NCBI GenBank assembly: GCA_025765615.1
Contig: JAIVFJ010000189.1
Coordinates: forward strand, 60,886-124,885
From: Zopfochytrium polystomum
Taxonomy: Eukaryota; Chytridiomycota; Chytridiomycetes; Chytridiales; Chytridiaceae
Direction of reading: 5' to 3'
Length of the DNA: 64,000 nucleotides
This document shows, in pieces, positions 32,887 through 45,118 of the stretch. A program made the translations under genes and the position numbers. The notes beneath the pieces were generated by a model. The model saw nothing but the letters and a program-made list of their open reading frames with translations. It had not been told where the DNA came from and did not search any database. Position 1 is the stretch's first letter. Each line of letters starts with the position of its first letter.

Positions 32887-33688
32887 GAAGTTGGATTGTA
32901 GGGAGAGATGTCAATGTCATGGCCAACACCCCAGCTCTCGTTGCAAAAAATTGAGGATGCCTTTTGCGCTGAGTACAGCATGTGCTTGTTGCAGGGGTAA
33001 GAGAAAGGGGGGGAGCCAATGGGGCAGCCAAGGCATTGGACCAAGTGGAAATTGTGGTAGGAAGGGTGAAGGCGTTTAGGGAGCCTGGAGTAGTGATGAG
33101 AAAGGAGTTGCGGGTTTGGGAGAGTGTGAGTCCAGTTAACAATGCAGAAGAATTCCACTTGTGGTGGGGTCATCAGACAGAAAAAACTGCCACAAGCAAG
33201 GGGGGGATGGTGAAGGGGATCCAAAGAAGATGGGTAAAAGGGATTGTAAAGAGGACCATCAGGAGGGCTGTGGTAAAAGACTGGAGAGCCAAAGGTGGGA
33301 GCAGCAAAAATAAAGGTCTTAATGATGTGGTACACTTCACAGAGTTTGTCAGGGAGAGAGCTGTCTTTGTAGGAAGGACTGGTGAGGTGGAGGTCAAAAA
33401 GTTGTTCAAAGAAGAAGACTGAGTGCGAACGGAGAGTGGGAAGCACTTTGAGAAAAATGTGCCAAGGAATTAATGAGTTGATGGAGTGAGTGTGAACAGA
33501 AAATAGGGGTGGACCAGAGTATTGGAAGGATGTTTGTTGGTTAAAAAGGAGGGGAATGAGAGACTTGGTGAAGAGTTTTTTTGGCTGGGACAAGGGTAAG
33601 GGATGTGAGAAAACTGGAGCTCCAGAGGCCAGGTCAAGTTGGAGGCGGTGCATCATGATACGGCTTATGTGGCCAATGAGAGAGGGGG
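32887..33688 (-). pseudogene. LINE segment between RT and RNase H (thumb/linker)
   Basis: A single open minus-strand frame continues from the RT segment at 38164 once the copia element is removed, and runs on into the RNase H frame once LTR-beta is removed. It is rich in Pro, Ser, His and Leu, with no catalytic motif expected or seen. Confidence 0.7.
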
Positions 33689-33693
33689 AGTTC

Positions 33694-33922
33694 TGTTAGC
33701 TTTGGGTCTTTTGGTGTAAGCAGTGTGCAGGAGCTTTGACCAGTTTCTGCTCTGCAAGGATGACTTGCAGCATTTTGCAAGTGATGGTCCTTGTAACAGT
33801 TTTGTATAAAGACAAACACAAGACTGACAGAAGCCAAGATCAACCTCCCACCACCACCACCTTCAGTAGTGTACACCACAGCAGCCCAACCCATCAATCA
33901 GCCAACATAGCAAATTCTTTCA
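33694..33922 (+). mobile_element. 5' LTR (alpha) of copia B
   Basis: 229 bp, TGTTAG...TTCTTTCA, with a TATA-like GTATAAAG inside. The downstream leader is shared with copia C. No standard tRNA-Met primer site (TGGTA) directly follows. Confidence 0.93.
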
Positions 33923-34520
33923 TACAAAACTGTTACCCATCCCAATCACTTCCCCCTTGGTTTCAACAAAATCCAATCAGTAGAAGGGGTTGTACGCTTT
34001 TCAGATCTGCCAACTTCGTGGAGCGATCACGGGCGCTACAGACATCGTACATTCGTTACTACCATCGGAAAGCTTTTGATCTCCTCTTTCTTTCCAACGA
34101 ACCCACCTGATCTCGGATCGGACGCTCCTATGTTGTATCCACCGCCTCCAAAGTCGTCGCCCACTTTTCCAACTTCAACCTCAATTTGCTCGCCTTCCAG
34201 ACCTCCCCCAGCCGATCCCAAGCTATCTTTGGAAAGGCCTGCTTCTGGACTACACGACTGTCACCAGTGGCATCCCAAAATCACTCTCCTTTGTGATAAG
34301 CGCCCACTTTTTCCATTCAGGGTCACCAGATTACCTCCAACCCTCACCATTAATTTTTGATTTTTTGTCCCCAATTGGAGACAACGACCACCCCCCTACC
34401 TGACACACACCAAGCTAACAAACCAACTTTTCATATGCTGCAACACCACCTTCACAACACACCCAAAATCCAACGAAATCCCTTCAAACTTGGCACACAT
34501 AATCGTCCTGAGAAAACAAC

Positions 34521-35190
34521 ATGACTACTGACTCAACCAATCACATCAACGCAGAGCAGAACGATGCAGTTGATCCACTAGACCTCTGCGACACTGGAAC
34601 CTGTCTCATCAGAGATGGACCATTCCAAGGACAGAGATTCCAACTGGTGCCTCTGTCTTGTGGACCAGAGAAAGTAACTTGGTTTCCTAGTGCACAGAAC
34701 CAGAATGCACATTGCTGTCTAATCATTCCTCGCCACATCTATCGAGCCCTCACCCAAATCACACCTGGTCGAACTTGCAAAGGAGATCATTGATGACTTT
34801 GAATGCATTAAAATGGAACCAACTGAAGCCTCAGATGCCTTCATTACCCGATTCACTGAAGCGTACCATCGAGTCGACAGCTTTGCAAAGTCAGCAGCTG
34901 GAGAACTTCTCCATCATATTCGCCCTTTCCAACAAGTTGTTCGAATCTTTGTTGGCTCACTGGGCCAAAACCTGTTGGATATGGGAAAAGGAAAAGTTTT
35001 TCTTGTTGTTGGCAACCCAGCTCCTCAGATAAAAAGTTTAGCCAAACTAATCTCACTCTTCAAAAACCTGTTTGACAAAACAACTATGATAAGCAACACA
35101 TCGAGCTGGCTGATCAAGCAACAATCACTCGGCTACTGCTGCACCAGAAATCACCACACCAACTATTACTATCCTGGTTATCTGCCTTCA
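34521..35190 (+). pseudogene. Copia B gag remnant
   Basis: The ATG at 34521 opens a 90-codon frame; the sequence then continues in other frames with the Gag-like stretch EAYHRVDSFAKSAAGELL. The same region occurs in copia C (44700-44000, minus), so it is family-specific coding sequence. Frameshifts break it. Confidence 0.6.
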
Positions 35191-36049
35191 TATTGATTGA
35201 ACAACAAACAGCAGAGGTCCTCAAAAACCAACCAGCTCCATCAACTAATAATCAATCTGCTAAGTCAGACAAAGTATCAACTATTCCCCACAGCAGAGTC
35301 ACTCCAGAAAACAACAACTTCCTCCATTCAGTCAGCATTCAACTTCAGCAATCAGAATTGGAAGAAGTCAAACTGGAATTGGTAAAACGTATCAACCACA
35401 TGGTAATCCACAGCGAAAGTGAATCGGATAACAGTGTACAGCTCTGGTGTTGGAGGTGACGGCACGACGGGTTGGATTCCGTGCTACTGCAATTAACGTC
35501 ACCCCCAGTGGGCCTTACTGGGAGCACTATAGGCATGACTGTGGAAGGCCGGACTCATGTGGCAGACTGGCAATGTAAAATCAACCGAAGGCCCAAACAC
35601 CGAAGTCCCAGCTTGTAGGCTAGTGTGGCCTGGACCTGTGTCAGAGGAGGTGGAGTCCTGAGCAGGGAGCCCATTCCGCAAGGAGTACCAACCAGGAGAC
35701 AGTTATTCTTCTGATGTGCCCAGGCGAGACGCAGGGGAAAGCGTTGAGGGCAAGCTGTGTATGGGGGAGTGGTTGCCTCGCCTCATAGGGTACTGGGGGA
35801 GCCCAGACCAGCATCGTGTGGAAGGCTCACCTGTGCAGAGTTTTCTCTCGTGCTTTCTTTTGTGTGCAGGGTATCTTAGAAAATCTGAACTAATTTTCCC
35901 TAAAGTTTCTTAAAGTTAAAACCATCACAAGTAGATTCTATTTCTCTACAACCACAAAACAAACATAGCACTTTAAAGTTTGGAATCCACCACAAACTTC
36001 TTACCTTCAGTGTACACATTCAGGCCAACTGTGTTTGACAAGCACACCT

Positions 36050-36392
36050 TGCCCAGACCCATGTATATGTGCAGACAGCTTTTGAAGTTATTGAACAACC
36101 CACGAATGTCAACAAAACCTGGAACAAATGGGCCTACAAGGTCAAACTTTGTGAAGACAGCAGCATTGAGTACTTCTATGCACAGCTCATGGCTAAGGGC
36201 CCCACTTAGTGTCATTGCATTTATATTCAGAATACTCACCCACCTCTTGTCCTAATCAATAGTCTTTGTTAATTCACTGAAATGGCTGCCTGAATCAACT
36301 GGGACACTGGCACAGTGGATATCAGCAACACATACCTCAACAGCATATTTTATATGCCAAATCTGCATCGAGCAGTTCATTACCGCCGCACT
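36050..36392 (+). pseudogene. Copia B reverse-transcriptase remnant
   Basis: Plus-strand sequence reads AFEVIEQPTNVN, KWAYKVKL and FYAQLMAKG, the opening blocks of copia RT, with stops. It ends at the nested LTR-beta; the RT end reappears at about 36815 (MGAMKTILNMQLEHQ). Confidence 0.65.
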
Positions 36393-36614
36393 TGTTATGA
36401 ATCACCCTCTGGAAACCTCCGGAACCTTCTAGAACATTCCTTCATGGAACCTTGTGGAACCTTCTGGAACCTTCTTTGCTTTCCTGACTTGTCGTGTTAT
36501 CATTGGTATCACTGTATTACTAATTGCTCTTTCTGGAACTTCCTTTGAGTCTTGACAAGGAAGACTCTCAAAAGTTCCTTCTCTGCCTTGTCCTGTCCTG
36601 CCCTGTTCCTGACA
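36393..36614 (+). mobile_element. Solo LTR-beta nested in copia B (internally deleted)
   Basis: 222 bp with both LTR-beta termini but lacking the TATA segment. It is flanked by GCACT at 36388-36392 and 36615-36619. This is a third level of nesting: LINE, copia B, LTR-beta. Confidence 0.93.
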
Positions 36615-36910
36615 GCACTGACGGCTGGAGTTGAACAGCCACCAAAATCAAACAGTTGACAGGAAAGTGCAAACTTCTGGGATTTCTGCATCCTCCTTTG
36701 TCAGATTAACTCATCATCCACAACGCAAGCTAAGTTAACAATATTTGTTTTTGGTGATTCTGGCAAAAACTTCTTCTGCCATTGCCTTGCCTAATCTTTT
36801 TACATACTCTGCGAAATGGGAGCAATGAAAACCATCCTCAATATGCAGCTGGAACATCAACATGACAGAATCTTCTTACACAAGAAAGTCTGTAGCAAGG
36901 AGTTAATTCA

Positions 36911-37640
36911 GTGCCATGCAAACTCTATCAACAACCACACTGCAGTAACTGGCCTTCCCAGTCGTCTCTCAATCTTCAGCCACGCAGGATCAACAAAGCA
37001 ACTGCAGATCAGAGACTGTACCAGGCAATATATGATGGCATCAACTACCTTGCAACACACAGGCGACCAGACCTTGCCCCAGCAGTTTCATATCTTGGTG
37101 CCTTCAGCAAGGATCCTAGCGAGCAACACATGAAGATCCTTATTCTGGTTCTCGAATATCTCAATGGTAATAGTGAGTATGGTTTATTCTATTCTCACAA
37201 CTGCACAGATATAGCCGGTTACTCTGACGCTGCCCATGGTGTCCACTCAGATGGGAAATCACAGCCTGGCTACTATGTTCTATTTGGAGGAACAGCTATT
37301 AGTTGGACATCTCTTCAGAGCAGTACTGTCATGCTGTCACCGCAGGAAGCTGAATATGTAGCTGTGTCTGAACTGGGACGAGAACTTAAGGCACTATCCC
37401 AACTCTACTCAGCACTTCAACTTCCGTCTCCAACTCCACTTGTCATCTACACTGACAACAGCAGGTGATCAACCTCAGTTCAAATGATCTTTACACCAAT
37501 CAGTCAAAACATATCATGGTAAAGTATCATTATATTCAAGAACTTGTGGAACAAAAGGTAGTACAGCTTGAATGGATTGCTGGAGGAGAACAGCCTGCAT
37601 ACTATATGACAAAATCTCTCTCAGCTGCTCTCAGTGAATA
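36911..37640 (+). pseudogene. Copia B RNase H
   Basis: The frame to 37468 carries GYSDAAHG, SPQEAEYVAVSE and IYTDNS, the Asp, Glu, Asp of copia RNase H. A frameshift follows, and the C-terminal HIMVKYHYIQELV and WIAGGEQPAYYMTKSL blocks sit in the next frame. Confidence 0.8.
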
Positions 37641-37921
37641 CCATCTGAGTTGCACTGGTCTGTTTCCTCTGATTCATTTTTTCTTATCTGTGAAGCTCTT
37701 TTCTTCTTTGCTCTTTTTCATTACTTTGACTCATTTTCTTTTACCTCTGAAGTTCAATATGTGCCCCCATCCATTTTTGTTAGTGTGGTCTGTCCTTTCT
37801 GTTCTGCCATCCGATGGCCTGTCATACCTGTTTGTGATTCTTCTTTCTCTGGTGTACGGTTTCCTTAAGTTGACTATGGCTTAAGGTTTTCCTCCGTGCC
37901 GGCCTTTGCTCCTGCCCACAG

Positions 37922-37933
37922 CTTAGGGGGGAG
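37922..37933 (+). promoter_or_regulatory. Polypurine tract of copia B
   Basis: CTTAGGGGGGAG sits immediately before the 3' LTR TGTTAG. The same tract is kept at the truncated end of copia C (about 43552-43566, minus). Confidence 0.85.
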
Positions 37934-38158
37934 TGTTAGTTTGGGTCTTTTGGTGTAAGCAGTGTGCAGGAGCTTTGACCAGTTTCTGCTCTGCAAGGAT
38001 GACTTGCAGCATTTTGCAAGTGATGGTCCTTGTAACAGTTTTGTATAAAGACAAACACAAGACTGACAGAAGCCAAGATCAACCTCCCACCACCACCTTC
38101 AGTAGTGTACACCACAGCAGCCCAACCCATCAATCAGCCAACATAGCAAATTCTTTCA
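37934..38158 (+). mobile_element. 3' LTR (alpha) of copia B
   Basis: 225 bp, near-identical to the 5' LTR apart from small indels (one fewer CAC triplet in a CAC run), so the insertion is relatively recent compared with its decayed interior. Confidence 0.93.
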
Positions 38159-38163
38159 AGTTC

Positions 38164-39988
38164 AAGCAAGAGTTGAGGTCAACAATCATGTCAGAGCAGT
38201 ATTCATTGTAAAAGTCAGGGAAGTTATGGGTCATGGGGTGATGGAGGAGGGCATTGGGAAAAGAGGTGCAGTAGCCAACCAGGCGTTTGAAGGTTTTGCG
38301 ACAGAGTGTGGTGAGGTTGTTGAGGAAAGTACAGGGGAGAATGGCAGTTTTCCACAGAAAGCAGACATGTGGGAGGAGAATGTTACGGATGAGGTAAGAA
38401 GCAATTTTGTCACCCATCTTTTTGTGTTTGATAATGTCAAGGACATTGGTGGTGGTGGAAAGGATTTGCTGCTGTGCTGCTGAGCTCATACTGTCTGCTG
38501 TGAAGTAGTTGCCTAGGTGTCGAAAGGTGGTGTTTGGGGGGTGGATGGGAAGGAATGTGGTGCCCCAGCTGATGGTGGTAGGTGCTGATCGCGGGGTGTT
38601 GACGGCGGAGATGAAGATTTTCTTGGTGTTAGACTCGATGCTGTTATGTGACTGGTACTCAAAGAGGAGGTTGGCTTGAAGCTGCAGATCCATCCAAGGT
38701 GCTGGAGAGGGTGTTGGTGTCGTTGACAAGGGCAAAGCCAGTAACAGAAACAGGGGGTGGGGGGTTGAAGAATTGGACAGGGAAGTTACAAGGGGTGGGA
38801 ACTGAGAAAATGAAACCAGTGGTACAACGATCAAGAACGCAAGAACAGGGTCCCAAAAGATACACCAATCAAGGGGTCCCTCAAGGGAGCCTTGCTGAAT
38901 CATAGTGCCAATGGGGAAGGAATGGGATGGGCCAAAAGCTGTGATGACAGAGGAACGAAAACGACGTTGGGAATTGACACGCACGCAAACATAAGAAGAG
39001 GGGAGGTGAATACGTTCCCAGGAGGCAATGAGGCCAGCAACAGGGGTGCTGTCAAAAGCTTTCTTAATGTCGTTGAGGAGAAGGTATAAGGCTGTTTAGT
39101 GGAGTGGGCAAGGTCAAGGGCATAGCTTACAAGGTGGAGAGGCAGGTCAGGAGAAGAGCCAGGTAGGGCAGAGAAGTTGCGACCAAGGAGTACATTGTGA
39201 GAAGAGAGGATGGAAGAGATACAAGAAAGACGGATGGATTGAACAACTTTGGCAGCAAGTTCGCAGAGGCTGATTGGATGGAGGTTAGTGATGTCACCAC
39301 CCCACGCAGCTTTCTTGGGTATGGGGAAGATGGAGGAAGATGCCCAAGAGTCTGGGATGTCAAGGAAGAGAAAAGAGCAAATGATGAGGGAGGAGAAGAA
39401 TGCAAGAGCATCAGGACCAGCTGCGAGGAGAAGCTCTCTGGAGATTTGGGAGGGGCCTTGGGCTTTGTTTGAGGCAAGAGATGTGAGAGCGTTTTTGATG
39501 TTGTTGGCAGAAGGGGGCAGCATAATCTTGGAGAAAAGATCTGGGGGGATGTGGGGACGGGGTTGCATCTCAGAGTGAAATGGAGAGGATGGTGGGAAGG
39601 GAGTGAGGGAACGAGGGCGAAACCAGTGTTCAACCTGTTGTTGGCAGATACCAGGGACAAGGTCAGGATCGTGGGTGATTGAGGGACCTTCGGCAGTAGT
39701 ATAGCGAATGTGGTCGATGCTAGAGTTGCTGCATGTGCAGTTGAGGATGTTGTTGAGGACAGTCTTTATCTTGCCAGAAGAGAAAAGGTCGTGTCTATGT
39801 GTGAGAGCTGTGGCAATGTCCTCCATTTTGTGCTTTTCTGTTGCCTGGCATTGGGCACGGTAGATGGCCTGGCGATGGCGGTTGAGGGTAGGGAGTAAAA
39901 CATCACGATAGTCAGTTGTGTCAAAGAAGCGGGCTTTGTACTGAGAGTGGATGTGGGACAAGAAGGAGTAAGACTGATCTGCCCCCAC
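38164..39988 (-). pseudogene. LINE reverse transcriptase
   Basis: Minus-strand frames give the RT blocks in order: INNLHPISL-type fingers (about 39270), the A motif LNDIKKAFDSTP (about 39070), the B motif QQGSLEGPL (38900), then the C motif read as ALVNDTNTL in a neighbouring frame (about 38730). The usual catalytic pair is Asp-Asp; here the first is Asn. Frameshifts separate A, B and C. Confidence 0.8.
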
Positions 39989-40479
39989 TCAGATGGGGTC
40001 AAAGGAATGGAAAGGAAAATGTTAGCCAGATCATGTGCAGGGTCTTTGGCAAGTGCCCACAGTTTCTCTACTTTCCAATGTGCAACAAGGAATGGTTTGG
40101 CACAGCAATCTATCTTTGGCACTACTGAGGAGGTTCCCTTGTGAGAAAGGAACTTTTTGCCAAGCCGAAGCACCAACTTGTGAAATGATGTGGAGAGTGT
40201 GTCACGGTGGCTGACGAGGAGTGATGCACGTTCTGGGGAGGGGTATTGAAAGGGTAGGGATGGAGAATGGAGGAACTCAAGCTCAGAGGGGAGAAGAATG
40301 CTGTCCAAGGCTGCAAGGGCTGCTGAGAGGGGGGCAAGCTCAACTGAGACGGCTGATGTGTAATTGTCGAGTTGCTCCTCTGAAGCTTCCAGGGGTTTGA
40401 TGACCTGCTGGCGCAGAGGGGAGAAGGGAAAAGTGTGGAAGGGGGAGGAAGTAAGAATTATGTTGAAGGGGAGGTGGTC

Positions 40480-41213
40480 TGAAGTGTCAGTGAGATGGGG
40501 CTCTTCAAGTGTAGAAGAAATGTTAGCTTCAGTGACCTAGTCAAGAGCAGGTGGTGAGAGCCAAATGCTGTCCAAACGAGAGGAGTAGGAGCCAGCAGTG
40601 TGTGTGTAAGAGGGTGAGTCTGGGTGCAGGTGTCGAAAGGAATCAACAAAGCCTTTCAGGGAGAGGGTGGGGAGGAACCTGTGGCAGGAAGTAGGTGTGG
40701 GGGCTCTGGTGGAGTGGTCAAGGGGGTCAGTGATGGCATTCCAGTCACCAAACCAGTAGGCTTGGTGGGGTGAGGTGGAGTCAGATGAGGCAAGAGAGTT
40801 GCACCATTTTTGCAAGTCAGGGAGTTCCTCAGATTGGGGGTCAGCAGGCCAGTAAATATTTCGCAGGAGGATGGAGTGTCGAGCAAATGATAAGGTGAGG
40901 GCAATGGCACGAGTTCCAAAGTGGGAGACGTCAGTGATGTGTGGTGCCGGGAAGATGAAATGATGAAACCAACGCCAGCGTGACGGGAGGGGGTGGAGGA
41001 TATGAAGAAACCTTTGTAATTCCTAGTGATGTGACGAATGGAGTGGGTGGCCTCTGTGTCAGAGCAGCCAGTTTCTTGAATGGCAAGGATGGTGGTTTTG
41101 GTGTGATCGAGCCAGTGGAAGATAGATGCAGCCTTGGTGGGGAAGGCACGACGGATGTTCCAAGTTGCAAAGCGAGGGAGGGGTGGTGTGCTAGGCACAG
41201 GGCTAGTTGACAT
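40480..41213 (-). pseudogene. LINE apurinic-like endonuclease domain
   Basis: Minus-strand frames carry FATWNIR (Asn), ILAIQETG (Glu), WFGDWNAITD (Asp, Asn), SRLDSIWL and, beyond an in-frame TAG, TDTSDHLPF (Asp-His). These are the exonuclease/endonuclease/phosphatase active-site blocks. One frameshift lies near 40820. Confidence 0.85.
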
Positions 41214-41376
41214 AGTTGACTAAGGGGTGCAGGAAGTCCTGCTAATAATGTCTCTGTTTTTTTTTTTTTTTTTTTTGAAGAAATAAGAGTGATATCAGTA
41301 GCAAAGGGCTTTCACAAAAGAATGAATAAGAATATTGGTCAAGTTGAGGCAGTGTTCCTGATTTTTGAGGCAGTTT

Positions 41377-43437
41377 TTAAACAGGTTTGGCAGCAGGTTT
41401 AGGGGCAGGTTTGGGGGCAGTTCTGTTGGGACGAGTTGAAGAGGAACTGGAGCTTGAGTGTGTGGTGACAGCTGATCGAGCTGGGACAGTTGTAGTAGAA
41501 GAAGGTTCAGCAGAGGAACGGTCGTCAAGGTTCTCATCAATCAGGTCATTGTATTTCAACCATTCTTCAATCGTCCGGATGTGAGACTATACTCACTCCT
41601 TTGTCCCTGGGATCTGGGCCCTAGAGTGAGGGAAAGCAAATAATAGGCTAAAACTAACTTTATTGGGCTGTTGTCTTGGGGCTGTTTCAACCCTACTACT
41701 TGCCTAGTCCACAAAGTATCCCTACTGATCTGTCTAACAGGGGTCTCAAACACAAAGAATGAACATTCAGAGGGACAATCCTCTGAAGGATCGGTGCTGG
41801 AGCACCAATTACTCGAGTGGCCGCTGGCTGATGCGAGGGGAAACGGAAGGGCACTCCCGAGGGCGCAACACAACTGCAGAATAAAGAGACAGAAGAGGGA
41901 AACGGGGGTTTTTATCTCAGGAACCTAATCTCAAATACAACAGGAGCGGTTAATAGCGACGGGACGGACAGGGTGCAACCTAGCGCCCCTCGTCGCAGAC
42001 GGTGCTGCAGGAGCCCTTGTCGTCGCCAGCGACAGGGGAGAGAGAGAAGGGAGTCAACTATGTAGGGTCAGAAGGTCGCCAGCAGGGAACTCGCACGCGG
42101 AAACACCTGCAATCGTACACGCACCCCACCAGGCTGCGTCAGCACGATCACTCGACCACTGGGCTTTATCGCATCGCACTCGTACTCACGCATCTCACTC
42201 TCACAGCAATAGGACCAAGGCAGGCACTTGTAGATCGAACTCTCAGGTGTCGCGGGCTGCACCGAACGCAGCCAACAACACCCTCGCGGGGACAGGAAGG
42301 TTTGGGACAACGACACCGTCGTTGTCGCCACCACCACCACCGTTGTCGCAGCAGGCGAGTACCTGTGATCCTCACTCCAACACAGAGCCAGCAATGTCAC
42401 ACAGTCGCTGGTGGGGCCAGCTGCATTCCCCACCCACAGCCCCTTAAGAGGAGCCCCACGAAGGGACCATGTACACACCCGGGTGTGTACCATCTCTCAC
42501 TACCCTCACGTTTGTGAGCCAGATGGATTTGAAGGGACTCTGTATTGGTGCCAATGGACAGAAATCAGATTGAAGAAAAAAAGGAAAAAGAGAATTGGCC
42601 CAAAAACAGAGAGAGAGAAAATTGACAAGTCAACCCCCCTGACTTGGAGCATCCACCACAAATGCTTCAAGTCCCCCCAACCCTATGCATGTATGTACAA
42701 GTGCCAAAAATAAATAATAAATTAGGCGGGCTTGGGGTACGGCCTGTCAGGCACCCCATCCCTAGGCAGTCAGGCAGTCTCTGTTAGTCACCGAAAAAGA
42801 AAATATGTTGAGAAAACCCTGGTGCAACGGAAACTGTTAAGACGAAAGTAGTAAAAGCAGACCCAATAATAAAGACAGGTTATCTGCAAATACACTTTGA
42901 TAACGCCTTGGAAACTAAAGAACCGGGAGCAATAATAGGGGTCCCGATCCTTGCGGTTTTATGACAGGTATGCTTGTTTTTGCGAATAAAATCCCTAGAC
43001 TTTATCACTGAGACCTTGGTGTAGTCTCACACGGAGGCGAGAGCTGAGGAGCTGGGTGGTTGTGTCCACTGTGGTGAGGCAGCTGTCCAATTGTGCAGTG
43101 AGTGGCTCCAGTGTGGTGACTTGCTGATTTAGGTTGTGGATGGCGCCAGCATGGTTTTTGAGTGAAGTATCCACGTTGGCTGCAACAGTTGCAAGTCTCT
43201 GAATTTTGTGGTCCACCTTTGCTAAGCCGTGTTCCAGTGCTGCAGGGATTGGCTCAAGTTGGGTAAGCTGAGTGGTGAGTTTTTGGATGTCAGTGCGTAC
43301 TGAGGTCTGATGCTCTTTCAGCTCTGTGTGCAAGGATGTCTGTTGTGCGTGAAGCTGTTGCTGGATCTTTTCAAGGACCTTCAAGACCTTCAGCGGACCT
43401 GCCAACCCCCTAAGCTTGTAGAGCTTGCTTTCAGCAT
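41377..43437 (-). pseudogene. LINE ORF1, coiled coil, split by LTR-gamma
   Basis: The minus-strand frame from 43437 codes a Gln/Leu/Thr-rich coiled coil with heptad spacing, then stops being homologous at the LTR inserted at 43031. It resumes at 41579 with TIEEWLKYNDLIDENLDD and ends in a Ser run and APKPAPKPAAKPV. The two parts join in frame. A codon that is ATG in the related fragment at 55020 (GMAGPLK) is TTG here. Confidence 0.75.
41580..43031 (-). mobile_element. Solo LTR-gamma (chromovirus-type), 1.45 kb
   Basis: TGTGAGACTA...TAGTCTCACA, flanked by CGGA at 41576-41579 and 43032-43035 (4-bp duplication). It is homologous throughout to 55555-57202. Orientation follows that copy, which has coding sequence and a purine tract on its right. 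Confidence 0.92.
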
Positions 43438-44718
43438 CACAAATTTATTCACACGTTGCAACTCTGTGCTGATGATCGCCTTTCACTTAGTCCAAGCATT
43501 CTCCATCTAATTGGCAATACAGTGCTGATGATCATCTTACACTTATCCCAAGCATCCTCCCCCCTAAGTGGAAGATGATGTTTGATATTGCACTGGCAAA
43601 ATGGTTAGAGGATGGTTAAACTACTCAACCAGTCCTGGTTCTGGTTCTATCTATGAATGGACAGCAAATTGTCTTTGGCTGAAGTTATGTGAGCAAAGAT
43701 AAAGAGAGGCTTAGCTTGATGTAACAGAGTCCAAAGTCGTGAGGAAATTGCACAAGGTTACCATGGTTGTGAGAGTTGGCACTTGCATTACTATTTGTCA
43801 TCCCAATCACAAATATGTTTGATAGTGAGAGTTGCAGTGTGGTTGAAAACACTCTGATCCCAAAAGGTGGCCATGTCAATGGTAATTGTATCGGGGAATC
43901 CAAAATTGAATGGTCAACTCCATGGGTGGATAGGCAAACAAAACGCCATATCATAAATCCTTTGTTGTGCCCTGTTGAAAATGAGTAAGTATTAGTAAAA
44001 GGCACAAGGGTAGTTGTTAGTGGTGCAGGTCTCCAAAAACTGAAATGCCTGTGTTGATGTTTATGGAATGATGAATCAGGAGACTGCAAGACTGACAGGA
44101 TACTGCATGGCTGTATGTTGAGAGGAAAAGGCAGCTACTTTGATGCATATCAAACGAGAAGAGCAAAACACTTAGCAGATTGATTATTAGTTGATGGAGC
44201 GAGTTGGTTTTTGAGGGCCTCTGCAGTTGGTGTGGTGATTTCTGGTGCAGTAATAGCTGAGTCTTGTCACTTTGATTGGCAACCTTGATGTGTTGCTTAT
44301 CATAGTTGTTTTGTCGAACAGGTTTTTGAAGAGTAAGATTAGTTTGGCTAAACTTTTTATCGAGGAGCTGGGTTGCTGACAACAAGAAAAACGTTTCCTA
44401 TCCCGATTTCCAACAGGCTTTGGTTCAGGGAGCCAACAAAGATTCAAACAACTTTTTGGAAAGGGTGAGTATGATGGAGAAGTTCTCCAGCTGCTTACTT
44501 TGCAAAGTGTCAACTCAAAGGTACAATTCGGTGAATCAGGTAATGAAGCATCTGGCTTGAGTTGGTTCCATTTTGAAGAGTTCAAAGTCGTCAATGATCT
44601 CCTTTACAAGTCCCGATTGGAATCTCTGTCCTTGGAATGGTTCATCTCTGATGAGACATATTGCAGCTTTGTGGAGGTCTAGTAGATCAACCATATTGTT
44701 CTGCTCTGCGTTGATGTG

Positions 44719-45118
44719 TTGATAAACCCTCCGCAGCGTGCTTAGCGCTTCACTTGGAACTCCAGGACGCCAAGGTTCTTCAGGAGAAAGCGACGGCTAC
44801 GCTGTCCGCTCCCCGCATCAGGTGTAAGCCAGTCCCACGCGGGCGGATGCGGTTAAGGGGGAATTAAGAGTTGCTAAGCACTGGTCCGCGTATTAAGAGC
44901 AATTCCAGCGTTCATGGCTTAGAACATAAGAGATGAGATATGCTCGGATTCTCGTTCTGGACTGAAGGACGCGTCAGGCCAACATGAACAAATAGGGACA
45001 TCAATAATATGAGAATCAAGAAGTTTTTCTTCTAAATTAAGAAACTCGGTTACCTGTCAACGCCTCGTTGCTCTAACAACTCCAACTTCAACCTTCGGTC
45101 ACTACGGTAACCTCAACA
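44719..45118. mobile_element. Unidentified 400-bp insertion in the copia C leader
   Basis: Comparison with copia B (34510-34560) shows contiguous leader there, but about 400 unrelated bases here, flanked by TGATGTG (44712-44718) and TGATGTT (45119-45125). No ORF and no clear terminal inverted repeat. A duplication of 6-7 bp suggests a small non-autonomous element. Confidence 0.45.

Larger units (their letters stand above)
33694..38158 (+). mobile_element. Full-length but internally decayed copia element B
   Basis: 4465 bp between matching LTRs (33694-33922 and 37934-38158), flanked by AGTTC at 33689-33693 and 38159-38163. Inside are gag pieces, a deleted middle (no integrase core found), RT and RNase H remnants, a nested LTR-beta and a polypurine tract before the 3' LTR. 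Target duplication plus two LTRs prove a single insertion into the LINE. Confidence 0.95.
31700..43470 (-). mobile_element. APE-type LINE with RNase H, interrupted by three LTR insertions
   Basis: Reading along the minus strand from about 43470: ORF1 (coiled coil), endonuclease, reverse transcriptase, RNase H, and a 3' tail with CACT repeats ending at 31700. The span is about 11.8 kb. After subtracting an LTR-gamma (1452 bp), a full copia (4465 bp) and an LTR-beta (308 bp) with their duplications, about 5.5 kb remains, a normal LINE length. Domain order EN-RT-RH matches Tad1/I-like LINEs. Frameshifts and stops show that this copy is dead. The 5' boundary is approximate. Confidence 0.85.

Noticed and set aside
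41580..43031. DNA transposon with 10-bp terminal inverted repeats (TGTGAGACTA)
   Set aside because: The homologous copy at 55555 is preceded, on the element strand, by a chromodomain ORF and a polypurine tract, which identifies it as a Ty3/gypsy LTR. No transposase is present.
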